Origin: Lachnospiraceae bacterium
GTDB lineage: Bacteria; Bacillota; Clostridia; Lachnospirales; Lachnospiraceae
Assembly: GCA_022769625.1 (NCBI GenBank)
Contig: JALEJP010000028.1
Span: forward strand, 1-35,918
Length of the DNA stretch: 35,918 nucleotides
Reading direction: 5' to 3'
Under the pieces are notes generated by a model. That model worked only from the letters and a program-made list of their open reading frames with translations, ran no database searches and had not been told where the DNA came from. Positions 8,037 through 16,902 of the stretch are shown piece after piece (the stretch's first letter is position 1; each line of letters starts with the position of its first letter). Both the position numbers and the translations under genes were made by a program.

Positions 8037-8064
8037 CTGCCGGTCAAGGGATCCGGATACACTG
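8037..8064. repeat. Diverged copy of the terminator-associated repeat
   Basis: CTGCC at 8037-8041 and TCCGGATACA at 8052-8061 match the two ends of the repeat seen at 10952-10986; the middle is different. It lies about 38 bp past the glyA terminator. This is the weakest member of the proposed family. Confidence 0.35.
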
Positions 8065-8101
8065 TTTTCACCGGCTGCTGCGCCTCTTTTTCAGGCAAAA
8101 A

Positions 8102-8125
8102 GGGCTTCCGCATATGCGGAAGCCC
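8102..8125 (-). terminator. Intrinsic terminator of glyA
   Basis: A perfect 24-bp palindrome, GGGCTTCCGCAT/ATGCGGAAGCCC, is followed on the minus strand by five T. It lies 28 bp after the glyA stop codon. Confidence 0.9.
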
Positions 8126-8153
8126 CATACAATATCTGTTTTATCCGAAGTAT

Positions 8154-9392
8154 TTACAGCAGTGGATATTTGTCTGTCAATCCCTGAACGAGTGCTCTTG
8201 CTCTCTCCTGCGCATTTTCTTCGTCCTTCAGAACCATAGCGATTGCCTCTGCAATCACATCCATATCTTCTGTTTTCATACCTCTGGACGTAACTGCTGC
8301 AGTTCCCAGCCGTACACCGCTTGTTACAAATGCAGACTGAGGATCGTTTGGAATCGTGTTTTTATTGCATGTAATATTCACACTGTCAAGCAGATTCTCT
8401 GCCTCTTTTCCCGTTTTGCCAAGATTCGTCAGATCCACCAGCATCAGATGATTCTCTGTCTTGCCGGATACAATGCGGATACCGCGCTTTGTAAGGCCTG
8501 CGCAAAGTGCCTGCGCATTATCCAGAATACCCTGTGCATATACTTTGAAATCATCCGAAAGTGCTTCTTTAAAGCAGACAGCCTTTGCTGCGATTATATG
8601 CATCAGAGGGCCGCCTTGTGTACCTGGGAAAATTGCTTTGTTAAAATTAAATTTCTTGGCTGTTTCCGCACTGGAAAGAATCAGACCGCCTCTAGGTCCT
8701 CTCAACGTCTTATGTGTGGTGGTCGTCGTCACATCTGCATACGGAATCGGGCTTGGATGAAGTCCTGCTGCCACAAGTCCTGCTATGTGTGCCATATCTA
8801 CCATCAGATAAGCACCAACCTCATCTGCAATCTCGCGGAATTTTTTGAAATCAATGATCCTTGCATAAGCGCTTGCGCCTGCTACAATCAATTTCGGCTG
8901 GCACTCCTTTGCAATCCTGAGAACTTCCTCATAATCGATGACACCGTCATCATTCACACCATAAGGAACAATATTAAAATATGCACCGGAGAAATTTGCC
9001 GGGCTTCCATGTGTCAGATGTCCTCCATGCGCAAGATTCATGCCCATAACTGTGTCACCCGGTTTCAGCATTGCAAAAAAGACTGCCATGTTTGCCTGTG
9101 CTCCGGAATGTGGCTGCACATTGGCATAAGTACATCCAAACAATTCTTTTGCACGGTCTATGGCAAGCTGTTCTACCACATCCACACACTGGCATCCGCC
9201 ATAATAACGTTTTCCCGGATACCCTTCTGCATATTTATTCGTCAGTGGACTGCCCATCGCTGCCATGACCGCTTTGCTCACCCAGTTTTCGGAGGCAATC
9301 AGCTCAATATGACTGTTCTGGCGCTCCTGTTCTTTCACGATACAGTCTGCAATCTCTGCATCAACGGTCTTAACTTCTTCCAATGAGTACAT
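8154..9392 (-). CDS. glyA: Serine hydroxymethyltransferase
   Basis: This cytoplasmic PLP enzyme interconverts serine and glycine with tetrahydrofolate, supplying one-carbon units. The 412-residue product opens [20 protein letters not shown] and shows the family signatures [27 protein letters not shown] and [14 protein letters not shown], with the PLP-binding lysine at about residue 228. The ATG at 9390-9392 has AGAGG about 7 nt upstream; an in-frame start 12 codons earlier lies close to the predicted transcription start and has no ribosome binding site. The gene is monocistronic, with its own promoter and terminator, and is divergent from the DUF1294 gene. Confidence 0.97.
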   Translation of the reverse strand: MYSLEEVKTVDAEIADCIVKEQERQNSHIELIASENWVSKAVMAAMGSPLTNKYAEGYPGKRYYGGCQCVDVVEQLAIDRAKELFGCTYANVQPHSGAQANMAVFFAMLKPGDTVMGMNLAHGGHLTHGSPANFSGAYFNIVPYGVNDDGVIDYEEVLRIAKECQPKLIVAGASAYARIIDFKKFREIADEVGAYLMVDMAHIAGLVAAGLHPSPIPYADVTTTTTHKTLRGPRGGLILSSAETAKKFNFNKAIFPGTQGGPLMHIIAAKAVCFKEALSDDFKVYAQGILDNAQALCAGLTKRGIRIVSGKTENHLMLVDLTNLGKTGKEAENLLDSVNITCNKNTIPNDPQSAFVTSGVRLGTAAVTSRGMKTEDMDVIAEAIAMVLKDEENAQERARALVQGLTDKYPLL

Positions 9393-9420
9393 AATCGAAC
9401 CTCTTTCTTCATTAATTATT

Positions 9421-9431
9421 CGTTTCAAACG
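9421..9431. promoter_or_regulatory. Small palindrome at the glyA transcription start
   Basis: CGTTT-C-AAACG is a perfect inverted repeat just downstream of the predicted glyA transcription start (about 9434). Its position would suit a repressor operator; no regulator is identified. Confidence 0.3.
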
Positions 9432-9440
9432 TTAAGTTAT

Positions 9441-9469
9441 ACTATATAAAAATAAACCATAAATGTCAA
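9441..9469 (-). promoter_or_regulatory. Strong promoter of glyA
   Basis: Consensus -35 TTGACA (minus strand of 9464-9469), 17-bp spacer and -10 TATAGT (minus strand of 9441-9446). Confidence 0.85.
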
Positions 9470-9474
9470 GCCGT

Positions 9475-9503
9475 TTGACAATATCCTTATTTTCATATAC
9501 ACT
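9475..9503 (+). promoter_or_regulatory. Promoter of the DUF1294-lipoprotein pair
   Basis: Consensus -35 TTGACA (9475-9480), 17-bp spacer and -10 TACACT (9498-9503). It is divergent from the glyA promoter; the two -35 boxes are 5 bp apart and form an inverted repeat. Confidence 0.7.
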
Positions 9504-9547
9504 AGGTGGTATAACTGTGAATGAATTCATTCAGAAAGAAGGACACC

Positions 9548-9817
9548 ATGTATGAACTACTGATCTTTTACCTGGCTGCCATCAATATCGCCGGTTTTCT
9601 GGCGATGGGAATTGACAAAAAAAAGGCAGCCCGGCACGAATGGCGCATTCCGGAACGCGTCCTGTTCGGAATCGCTCTTCTCGGTGGAAGCATTGGTTCT
9701 CTGGCAGGAATGCATGCATTCCGTCACAAAACACGCCACCTGACTTTCACCATCGGCCTGCCCCTGATTCTTGTTCTCCAGGTCATGATTTTTCAGCTTC
9801 TGAGGAGGTACGTATGA
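9548..9817 (+). CDS. DUF1294 small membrane protein
   Basis: This 89-residue protein of unknown function has about three hydrophobic segments and the DUF1294 core: MGIDKKKAARHEWRIPE followed by a glycine-rich helix (GIALLGGSIGSLAGM) and FRHKTRHLTF. The start is the ATG at 9548, with AAGGA 4-5 nt upstream; an ATG at 9521 in the same frame is too close to the predicted transcription start. Its stop overlaps the next gene's start by 4 bp (ATGA), so the two are probably translated together. Confidence 0.88.
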   Translation: MYELLIFYLAAINIAGFLAMGIDKKKAARHEWRIPERVLFGIALLGGSIGSLAGMHAFRHKTRHLTFTIGLPLILVLQVMIFQLLRRYV

Positions 9818-10917
9818 AAAAACACTTATTTCGTCCTCTCCTGATTCTGACTGTTGCCATGCTGTCTGTATTTGGCCTCACCTGCTGTTCTTCCAACACA
9901 CCGCAGCGGGTTGTAAAAAAAGAACTGGAGCTGATAAAAGAACTGGACGAGGCTACCATCAAAGCATTCATTTCCTATGAAGATATGATGAATTCCAGTT
10001 CCAAAAGCTCTGATATCGGCACAGAAACCACAGAAGCCGTCAAACTTTTTTTCAAAAACTTTGATTATAAAATCAAGGGAACCACCATCAACGACAATTC
10101 TGCTGTAGTGCGTGTGGATATTACAAATGTTGATACACATGCACTGGCCAGAGATGTCTGTCTTGCACTGGTCTCGCAGACTGCCGGTGCCGATTCAGAC
10201 CAGGAAATGACTTTAAACTCTTATTTCCGGCTTCTGCGTGATGTACTGTCCGCAAACACCTATGATCTGATCACAGACGAAGCAAAAATCGAACTGCTCC
10301 ACACCGATGACGGCTGGTTCATCCAGAATACAGATCAGCTGGAGGATGACCTGGTCAGCGGATTTATCACCTACTTAAAGGATCCCTATCTGGTGAGTCC
10401 CGAGGAAATGATTACGGTTGTACTGGAGGGGCTTATGGAAAAAACTCCGGAAGAATGGAAAGCTTATCTGAATATGAACGATATTTTTTCCACCTACAGC
10501 TCCAACTATGAACAGACTGACAACGCTTTGGCCGAGCAGCTGAGCAAATACGTATCCTACCGGATTCTTTCTGTCACAGAGGATAAGGATTCCAGGTCAG
10601 CTTCTGCCACGATTCGGATCACAAGCCTTGATCTGGAAAGTGTACTGAAACGCTATCAGAATCTTCTGATGGACTATGCTTCCACCACCGAATCCGTCCG
10701 TGCTTCCTCCACTGAATTGGCAGATGAGACGGCCGTACTTCTGGCACAGGCTCTGGACGAAAATACGGATACCATCGACACGGAAGTGAAAATCGATTTT
10801 ACCAACAATGGTTCCACCTGGGAAATGCAGCTGAATGAGGACTTTACCAATGCACTCCTGGGAAATGCCAGCGCAGCGATCGAAACATTCCAGAATGAGA
10901 GCGATCCTGGCAACTGA
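9814..10917 (+). CDS. Putative lipoprotein with two related domains
   Basis: The function is not recognised. The 367-residue product starts with a lipoprotein-like signal (MKKHLFRPLLILTVAMLSVF, then GLTCC); the Cys pair gives an imperfect lipobox. The remainder appears to be an internal duplication: residues about 29-184 and 193-352 each run from a helical start through a strand segment (NSAVVRVDITNVD versus SASATIRITSLDL), a helix, and a final acidic-substrate-like hairpin (IELLHTDDGWFIQNTDQLED versus VKIDFTNNGSTWEMQLNEDF). This resembles tandem NTF2-like or DUF5105-type domains of surface lipoproteins, but I cannot name the family. The start at 9814 has GAGGAGG about 5 nt upstream and overlaps the DUF1294 stop. 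It ends at the bidirectional terminator at 10989-11018. Confidence 0.8.
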   Translation: MKKHLFRPLLILTVAMLSVFGLTCCSSNTPQRVVKKELELIKELDEATIKAFISYEDMMNSSSKSSDIGTETTEAVKLFFKNFDYKIKGTTINDNSAVVRVDITNVDTHALARDVCLALVSQTAGADSDQEMTLNSYFRLLRDVLSANTYDLITDEAKIELLHTDDGWFIQNTDQLEDDLVSGFITYLKDPYLVSPEEMITVVLEGLMEKTPEEWKAYLNMNDIFSTYSSNYEQTDNALAEQLSKYVSYRILSVTEDKDSRSASATIRITSLDLESVLKRYQNLLMDYASTTESVRASSTELADETAVLLAQALDENTDTIDTEVKIDFTNNGSTWEMQLNEDFTNALLGNASAAIETFQNESDPGN

Positions 10918-10951
10918 ACTGTCACACATAGTATGATCTATCCTATGGAAC

Positions 10952-10986
10952 CTGCCTCTGGCAGCTTCTTCCGGATACATGGCAAC
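10952..10986. repeat. Terminator-associated repeat, copy C
   Basis: The 24-bp core at 10952-10975 (CTGCC ... AGCTTCTTCCGGA) matches copy B at 31654-31677 in 19 of 24 positions. Its continuation TACATGGCAAC (10976-10986) matches copy A (TACATGACAAC, 19988-19998) in 10 of 11. On the minus strand the repeat begins right after the T-run of the aspS-side terminator. Confidence 0.55.
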
Positions 10987-10988
10987 AA

Positions 10989-11018
10989 AAAACTGCTGTA
11001 GTTCTGTACAGCAGTTTT
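10989..11018. terminator. Bidirectional terminator between the lipoprotein gene and aspS
   Basis: A 12-bp perfect stem pairs 10989-11000 with 11007-11018, loop GTTCTG. It is flanked by A on the left and T on the right, so it can end both the plus-strand lipoprotein transcript and the minus-strand aspS operon. Confidence 0.9.
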
Positions 11019-11032
11019 TTTGATTACATTTC

Positions 11033-12826
<1,794 letters not shown>

Positions 12827-12850
12827 TCTTTTTTCCTCTTTTCTTTCTGG

Positions 12851-14110
12851 TTATTTCAGACTGTCGCGGTAAAACTCTTTAAATTCTGTATAGCCTTCCG
12901 CCATCATCTGTTCTTTCTGAAATTTTTTATTTTTCTTCATCATATTAACGCTGACAATCCATCCATTTTCCCGCTCTTTTTCTGCCTCGCGGAAAATTTC
13001 CGCAAGTCTCTCACCAGGCATGTTCTTTTCAATCAAAAATGCTTTTTTCCCTGCCTTCTGCGGTACCTGGTAATCCTTTTCCAGCAGAAGCATAACAATA
13101 CGCTCAAATCCGATGGAAAATCCACAGGCCGAAGTCTGCTGACCGGTAAATTTACCGATCATTTCATCGTACCGTCCGCCTCCGCCCACGGATCCGCCAA
13201 AACCGTCGATGCTGATTTCAAAAATAGGACCGGTATAATAGGACATACCACGCACCAGCGTCGGGTCAAATACGATCTGAAATTTGGCTGTTTTAACCGC
13301 ATCCACACTTTCCATGATGGCAGCCAGATCTGCTGCAACCTTTTCATCCAGAAAACCTGTAAGAAGCTCTTTTAAACGGAGTACGCCATCCAGGCCGCCG
13401 TTGATCTCTTCAAAAAGAGAAAGGTATTTTTCCACGTTTTCTTTCGCAAAACCTTCCTTTTCCAGCTCCTGTGCGACACCTTCCCGACCGATTTTATCCA
13501 TCTTATCCAGAATGATAAATACCGTATCATAGCTTTCTTCCGGAAATCCGCTGCAGGCTGCCATGGCTTTTAAAATTCGGCGGTCATTGATGCGTATGGT
13601 AAAATTCTCAAAATCCAGTTTTCCAACCAATGTGGAGGTTGCCAGAATCAGTTCGATTTCCGCAAGGATCGTAGGCTCCCCCAGAATATCAATGTCACAC
13701 TGCATAAACTGACGATAACGGCCTCTCTGCGGTCTGTCGGCTCTCCAGACATTTCCCATCTGCAGTGCCTTAAATGGCTGCGGCAGCGCATTGGCATTGT
13801 TTGCGTAATATCTGGAAAGCGGAACCGTCAGGTCATAGCGAAGACCTCCGTCCACCAGATCCATTTCCGTTTGTGCCGTATCGATTTTCAGCTTTTCGCC
13901 TCTTTTTAAAATCTTAAAAATCAGCTTTTCATTTTCCCCTCCCTGCTTGCTGGACAGGTTCTCAATATGTTCCACACATGGCGTTTCGATGGAAGAAAAC
14001 CCAAAAGTACCATAGGTTTCCTTGATCAGTCGAATCACATAATCCCGGATCTCCATCTCACGCGGTGTAATATCCTTCATACCGGTAACCGGCTTTTTTT
14101 TCATTGCCAT
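12851..14110 (-). CDS. hisS: Histidine--tRNA ligase, eukaryote/archaea-like subtype
   Basis: This class II synthetase charges tRNA-His. The 419-residue product has motif 2 WRADRPQRGRYRQFMQ at 122-137, the histidine-A loop LVRGMSYYTG at 285-294 and motif 3 GFSIGFERI at 330-338. Its first substrate loop reads LRYDLTVPLSRYYA, as in eukaryotic and archaeal enzymes, not the LRPE-type motif of the usual bacterial HisRS. The C-terminal anticodon domain (about 355-419) is short, near 65 residues, and lacks the usual GE-containing strand. The ATG at 14108-14110 has AGGAGG 7 nt upstream and overlaps the end of the HD-GYP gene. A HisZ-like paralogue is unlikely given its place next to aspS. Confidence 0.92.
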   Translation of the reverse strand: MAMKKKPVTGMKDITPREMEIRDYVIRLIKETYGTFGFSSIETPCVEHIENLSSKQGGENEKLIFKILKRGEKLKIDTAQTEMDLVDGGLRYDLTVPLSRYYANNANALPQPFKALQMGNVWRADRPQRGRYRQFMQCDIDILGEPTILAEIELILATSTLVGKLDFENFTIRINDRRILKAMAACSGFPEESYDTVFIILDKMDKIGREGVAQELEKEGFAKENVEKYLSLFEEINGGLDGVLRLKELLTGFLDEKVAADLAAIMESVDAVKTAKFQIVFDPTLVRGMSYYTGPIFEISIDGFGGSVGGGGRYDEMIGKFTGQQTSACGFSIGFERIVMLLLEKDYQVPQKAGKKAFLIEKNMPGERLAEIFREAEKERENGWIVSVNMMKKNKKFQKEQMMAEGYTEFKEFYRDSLK

Positions 14111-14718
14111 AACATGTCCTCCTCAATTCTCAAATCGGTATCTCTGCATTTCTGAATCCTTTCCTGTACCCTCCCGTCATGTATGACCTGCAGAAAGCAC
14201 AGAAAAATCTTCAGATCAAAATCCTTTATTTCCTCAATCATCGTCTGGATGGCCGTTTCTTCATAAAAAGCCCTGCGATAGGGGCGGTCTGATGTCAGAG
14301 CAGCATAGACATCACAAATGCGCAGGATCCTGGCACCGATTGGAATCTCCTCACCGCTGAGATTGGAAGGGTAGCCGCTCCCGTCGTAATTTTCATGATG
14401 ATATAAAATGCTCTCCACAACAAAACCTGAATAACCCTGCCCTGACAGCAATGCATAACCAAGGGTCGGATGCGTGCGCACATATTTAATTTCCTCTATG
14501 GTCAGCGTCTCACCCTTGCGATACACATATTTTGCAAGCTCAAGCTTACCCACATCATGCATAAAACCGGCAACAGCCAAATCATAACACTGTTTTTCCG
14601 AAAGTTCCAGCTTTTTTGCAATCTCACGCGCCAGAATACTTACAATCATCCCGTGCTGCAGTTCTTTATCCAGACTGAACTGAATGATACGATACTTCTT
14701 TTTTTCCATAGCTTCCAT
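14101..14718 (-). CDS. Stand-alone HD-GYP domain protein
   Basis: This is a likely metal-dependent phosphohydrolase; HD-GYP proteins typically degrade cyclic di-GMP. The roughly 205-residue product has the HD motif MHDVGKLEL (His54, Asp55), HHE at 107-109, the diagnostic YDGSGYP at 111-117, and the helix IPIGARILRICDVYAALTSDRPYRRA, so the catalytic ligands appear complete. There is no sensor or receiver domain and no membrane segment. Two starts are possible, ATG at 14718 or at 14709; neither has a strong ribosome binding site. It overlaps hisS by 10 bp and follows the HemZ-like gene by 35 bp, an unusual position inside a tRNA-synthetase operon. The true nucleotide substrate is not known. Confidence 0.88.
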   Translation of the reverse strand: MEAMEKKKYRIIQFSLDKELQHGMIVSILAREIAKKLELSEKQCYDLAVAGFMHDVGKLELAKYVYRKGETLTIEEIKYVRTHPTLGYALLSGQGYSGFVVESILYHHENYDGSGYPSNLSGEEIPIGARILRICDVYAALTSDRPYRRAFYEETAIQTMIEEIKDFDLKIFLCFLQVIHDGRVQERIQKCRDTDLRIEEDMLWQ

Positions 14719-14753
14719 CGTCCTGTTCTTACCGCCGCTGTCAGAATGTGCTC

Positions 14754-16205
14754 TTACCGGGCAAACAGCAGTTTCTTGCGTTCTATCATCTCATCAATAC
14801 GTGAAATATAATGATTAATATCCTTCACATTCTCCGCCCGCTCGATGCGGTCACCTGTTACATATTTTGTCGATGCCCCGGCTCCCAGTGCCAGAATCGA
14901 CTGCTTTTCTTCCATAATAAGAATGTTGTAGATGCCTTCTTTTCCAGGTCTGGCATATCCTACGTTTTCGAAATTCCCCTTCATATTCTTCTGTCGATAG
15001 AGATAATAAGGTGCCATCCCTGCCTGTTCCGCATAGGATGCCGTCATGGCCATGATCTCCTGATTATTTGTAAAGGTCATTTCCTGATATTTCTCCCGGA
15101 ACAGATTCAGTCTGGCTGCCCGTTTGATCGCCAGAGAATGCACGGTTATGCTGTCCGGTGCCAGTGCTGTCACCTCACGCATGGTATTCTCCACTTCCGT
15201 CTTTTCCTCTCCCGGAAGTCCCACGATCAGATCCATATTGATATTGTCAAACCCGAGCTTTCTGGCAAGGAGAAAAGCCTGTCTGATATCCTCCACCGTA
15301 TGCTTTCTTCCGATGATATCCAGTGTTCCCTGATTCATGGTCTGCGGATTGATTGAAATCCTGGTCACCGGATGGTTCCGGATCACCTGCAGTTTGGCTT
15401 CGGTAATACTGTCCGGCCGTCCGGCCTCGACCGTATATTCCCGCACACAGCTCAGGTCAAAATGCTCTTCCACCTGGAAAAGAAGCCGCTCCATCTGTTC
15501 CGGTTCCAGAGTCGTGGGTGTCCCCCCGCCAATGTAGACCGTATCCGGCCTCCGATTGGGAAACAACAATGCTGTCTCACGAATTTCTCTGCACAATGCA
15601 TCCAGATATTCCTCCACTCTGTCCTTCCAGACACTCAGCGGACTGGAACTGAAAGAACAGTAGGAACAGATTGTGGGACAAAAAGGAATCCCAATATAAA
15701 GACTGTATCCATTCTGGTAATCGATCTCCTGCAGAATATGGCGTTCCCGGTTCGCAATAGTGATGGCCAGCGCCGTCTTCTCTCTGCTCACCAGATACTC
15801 CTCCCGCATGATACCGGCAATCTCCACATTGGAAAATCCATCATCCAGAAGTGCCATCGGAATCTTGGTTGGGCGCACGCCGGTGAGGGTTCCCCATGGC
15901 AGCTCCTGTCCGGTACGTTCCTTCAGCATATCGTACAGCAATATTTTCAGTTTGTTTTTTGTCTCCTTCCGGTCTGCATCATAGCACACCCAGACACCTT
16001 TTTCAAAACGCTGTCTGTTCCGCTCTGCTTTTTCCATCCGGATCGTGATTTTATTTTTTCCATAAAAAAGAGAGATTCTTTCATCGTACTCTTCCGCCGG
16101 CTGCTCCTCGTCAAACATGGCAACCTCTTCTTCCGGATAAAAGGATTTCACCAGGTTGTACACATCATACTCAAAATCTCTCTTTTGAAATTGTATCGCA
16201 ATCAT
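14754..16205 (-). CDS. hemZ: HemZ-like radical SAM protein (coproporphyrinogen dehydrogenase family)
   Basis: This is an oxygen-independent coproporphyrinogen III oxidase-type radical SAM enzyme. The 483-residue product has an N-terminal extension of about 160 residues containing WGTLTGVRPTKI, typical of clostridial HemZ, then the cluster-binding CPTICSYCSF with Cys176, Cys180 and Cys183. It continues with YIGGGTPTTL, the SAM-binding TVEAGRPDSI, INPQTMN and NINMDLIVGLPGE. The ATG at 16203-16205 has AGG-rich sequence just upstream; an earlier in-frame GTG at 16256 has none. It lies in the usual place between the MBL hydrolase and hisS. No other heme genes are present, so the real substrate in this organism is uncertain; related proteins may act in heme transfer or chemistry. 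Confidence 0.9.
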   Translation of the reverse strand: MIAIQFQKRDFEYDVYNLVKSFYPEEEVAMFDEEQPAEEYDERISLFYGKNKITIRMEKAERNRQRFEKGVWVCYDADRKETKNKLKILLYDMLKERTGQELPWGTLTGVRPTKIPMALLDDGFSNVEIAGIMREEYLVSREKTALAITIANRERHILQEIDYQNGYSLYIGIPFCPTICSYCSFSSSPLSVWKDRVEEYLDALCREIRETALLFPNRRPDTVYIGGGTPTTLEPEQMERLLFQVEEHFDLSCVREYTVEAGRPDSITEAKLQVIRNHPVTRISINPQTMNQGTLDIIGRKHTVEDIRQAFLLARKLGFDNINMDLIVGLPGEEKTEVENTMREVTALAPDSITVHSLAIKRAARLNLFREKYQEMTFTNNQEIMAMTASYAEQAGMAPYYLYRQKNMKGNFENVGYARPGKEGIYNILIMEEKQSILALGAGASTKYVTGDRIERAENVKDINHYISRIDEMIERKKLLFAR

Positions 16206-16259
16206 TAATCCTACCTGCTTTTGTCTGATTCGGGCTTCTCCTGTCAGCCCGGACACGTT

Positions 16260-16892
16260 TTATATATATGGATTGAATCTCTTTTCATAGGCAATCTGTG
16301 TGGTGCTGTTATGCCCTGTATAGACTGCCGTATCATCCGGGAGCTGTTCAAACATCGCCCGCACGGAACGCACAAGCTCTGACATACTTCCCGTGGGAAA
16401 ATCGGAACGTCCCACACTGGTTCGAAACAGCGTATCCCCTGAGAATACCGCCTTTTCCTCCGGCAGATAATAGCATACACCACCCTTTGTATGACCCGGC
16501 GTATGAATCACATGAATCTCAAAGCCCGCAAGCTCCAGAACCTGTCCATCTGCAAGGAAACGGTCTGCCCGCAGGGCAAAGCCTGTTCTGCAAAAGGAGG
16601 CGGAAAGATTCCATTCGGTGTTCTCCAGAACCTCTTTTTCCTCTTCTCCTGCATAACACAGAATGCCATAGGTTCTCCTTAAAGACTCCACTGCGCCGAT
16701 ATGGTCAAAATGACCATGCGTCAGAAGAATCGCAGTTGGTTTCCATCCGGCTTCTGTAATCTTTCTTTCAATCTTATCTGCGCAGTCCGCCGGATCTATA
16801 ATAAGCACCTCACCGGTCTGCTCGTTGACGGCAAACCAGGTATTGGTCTGCACCATACCCAGCACCATCTTTTCTGCTTTCAGCTTTCCCAT
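16260..16892 (-). CDS. Metallo-beta-lactamase-fold hydrolase (glyoxalase II-like, YcbL type)
   Basis: This is a cytoplasmic metal-dependent hydrolase of about 210 residues. Metal ligands are visible: THGHFDH (His59, His61, Asp63, His64), the TPGHTKG histidine, SGDTLF with the bridging Asp, and the final GHN histidine. The short C-terminus matches the YcbL group rather than full glyoxalase II, so hydrolysis of a glutathione thioester is unlikely in this lineage and the substrate is unknown. The ATG at 16890-16892 has GGAGG 4 nt upstream, and the spacing from the relA stop is only 10 bp. This position after relA is conserved in many Clostridia. Confidence 0.92.
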   Translation of the reverse strand: MGKLKAEKMVLGMVQTNTWFAVNEQTGEVLIIDPADCADKIERKITEAGWKPTAILLTHGHFDHIGAVESLRRTYGILCYAGEEEKEVLENTEWNLSASFCRTGFALRADRFLADGQVLELAGFEIHVIHTPGHTKGGVCYYLPEEKAVFSGDTLFRTSVGRSDFPTGSMSELVRSVRAMFEQLPDDTAVYTGHNSTTQIAYEKRFNPYI

Positions 16893-16902
16893 ATATCCTC
16901 CA

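Noticed and set aside
9393-9440. Glycine riboswitch in front of glyA
   Set aside because: The leader is only about 40 nt, too short for one.
9640-9813. Upstream extension of the lipoprotein gene
   Set aside because: It lies within the DUF1294 gene in another frame; the start at 9814 has the ribosome binding site and the signal peptide.
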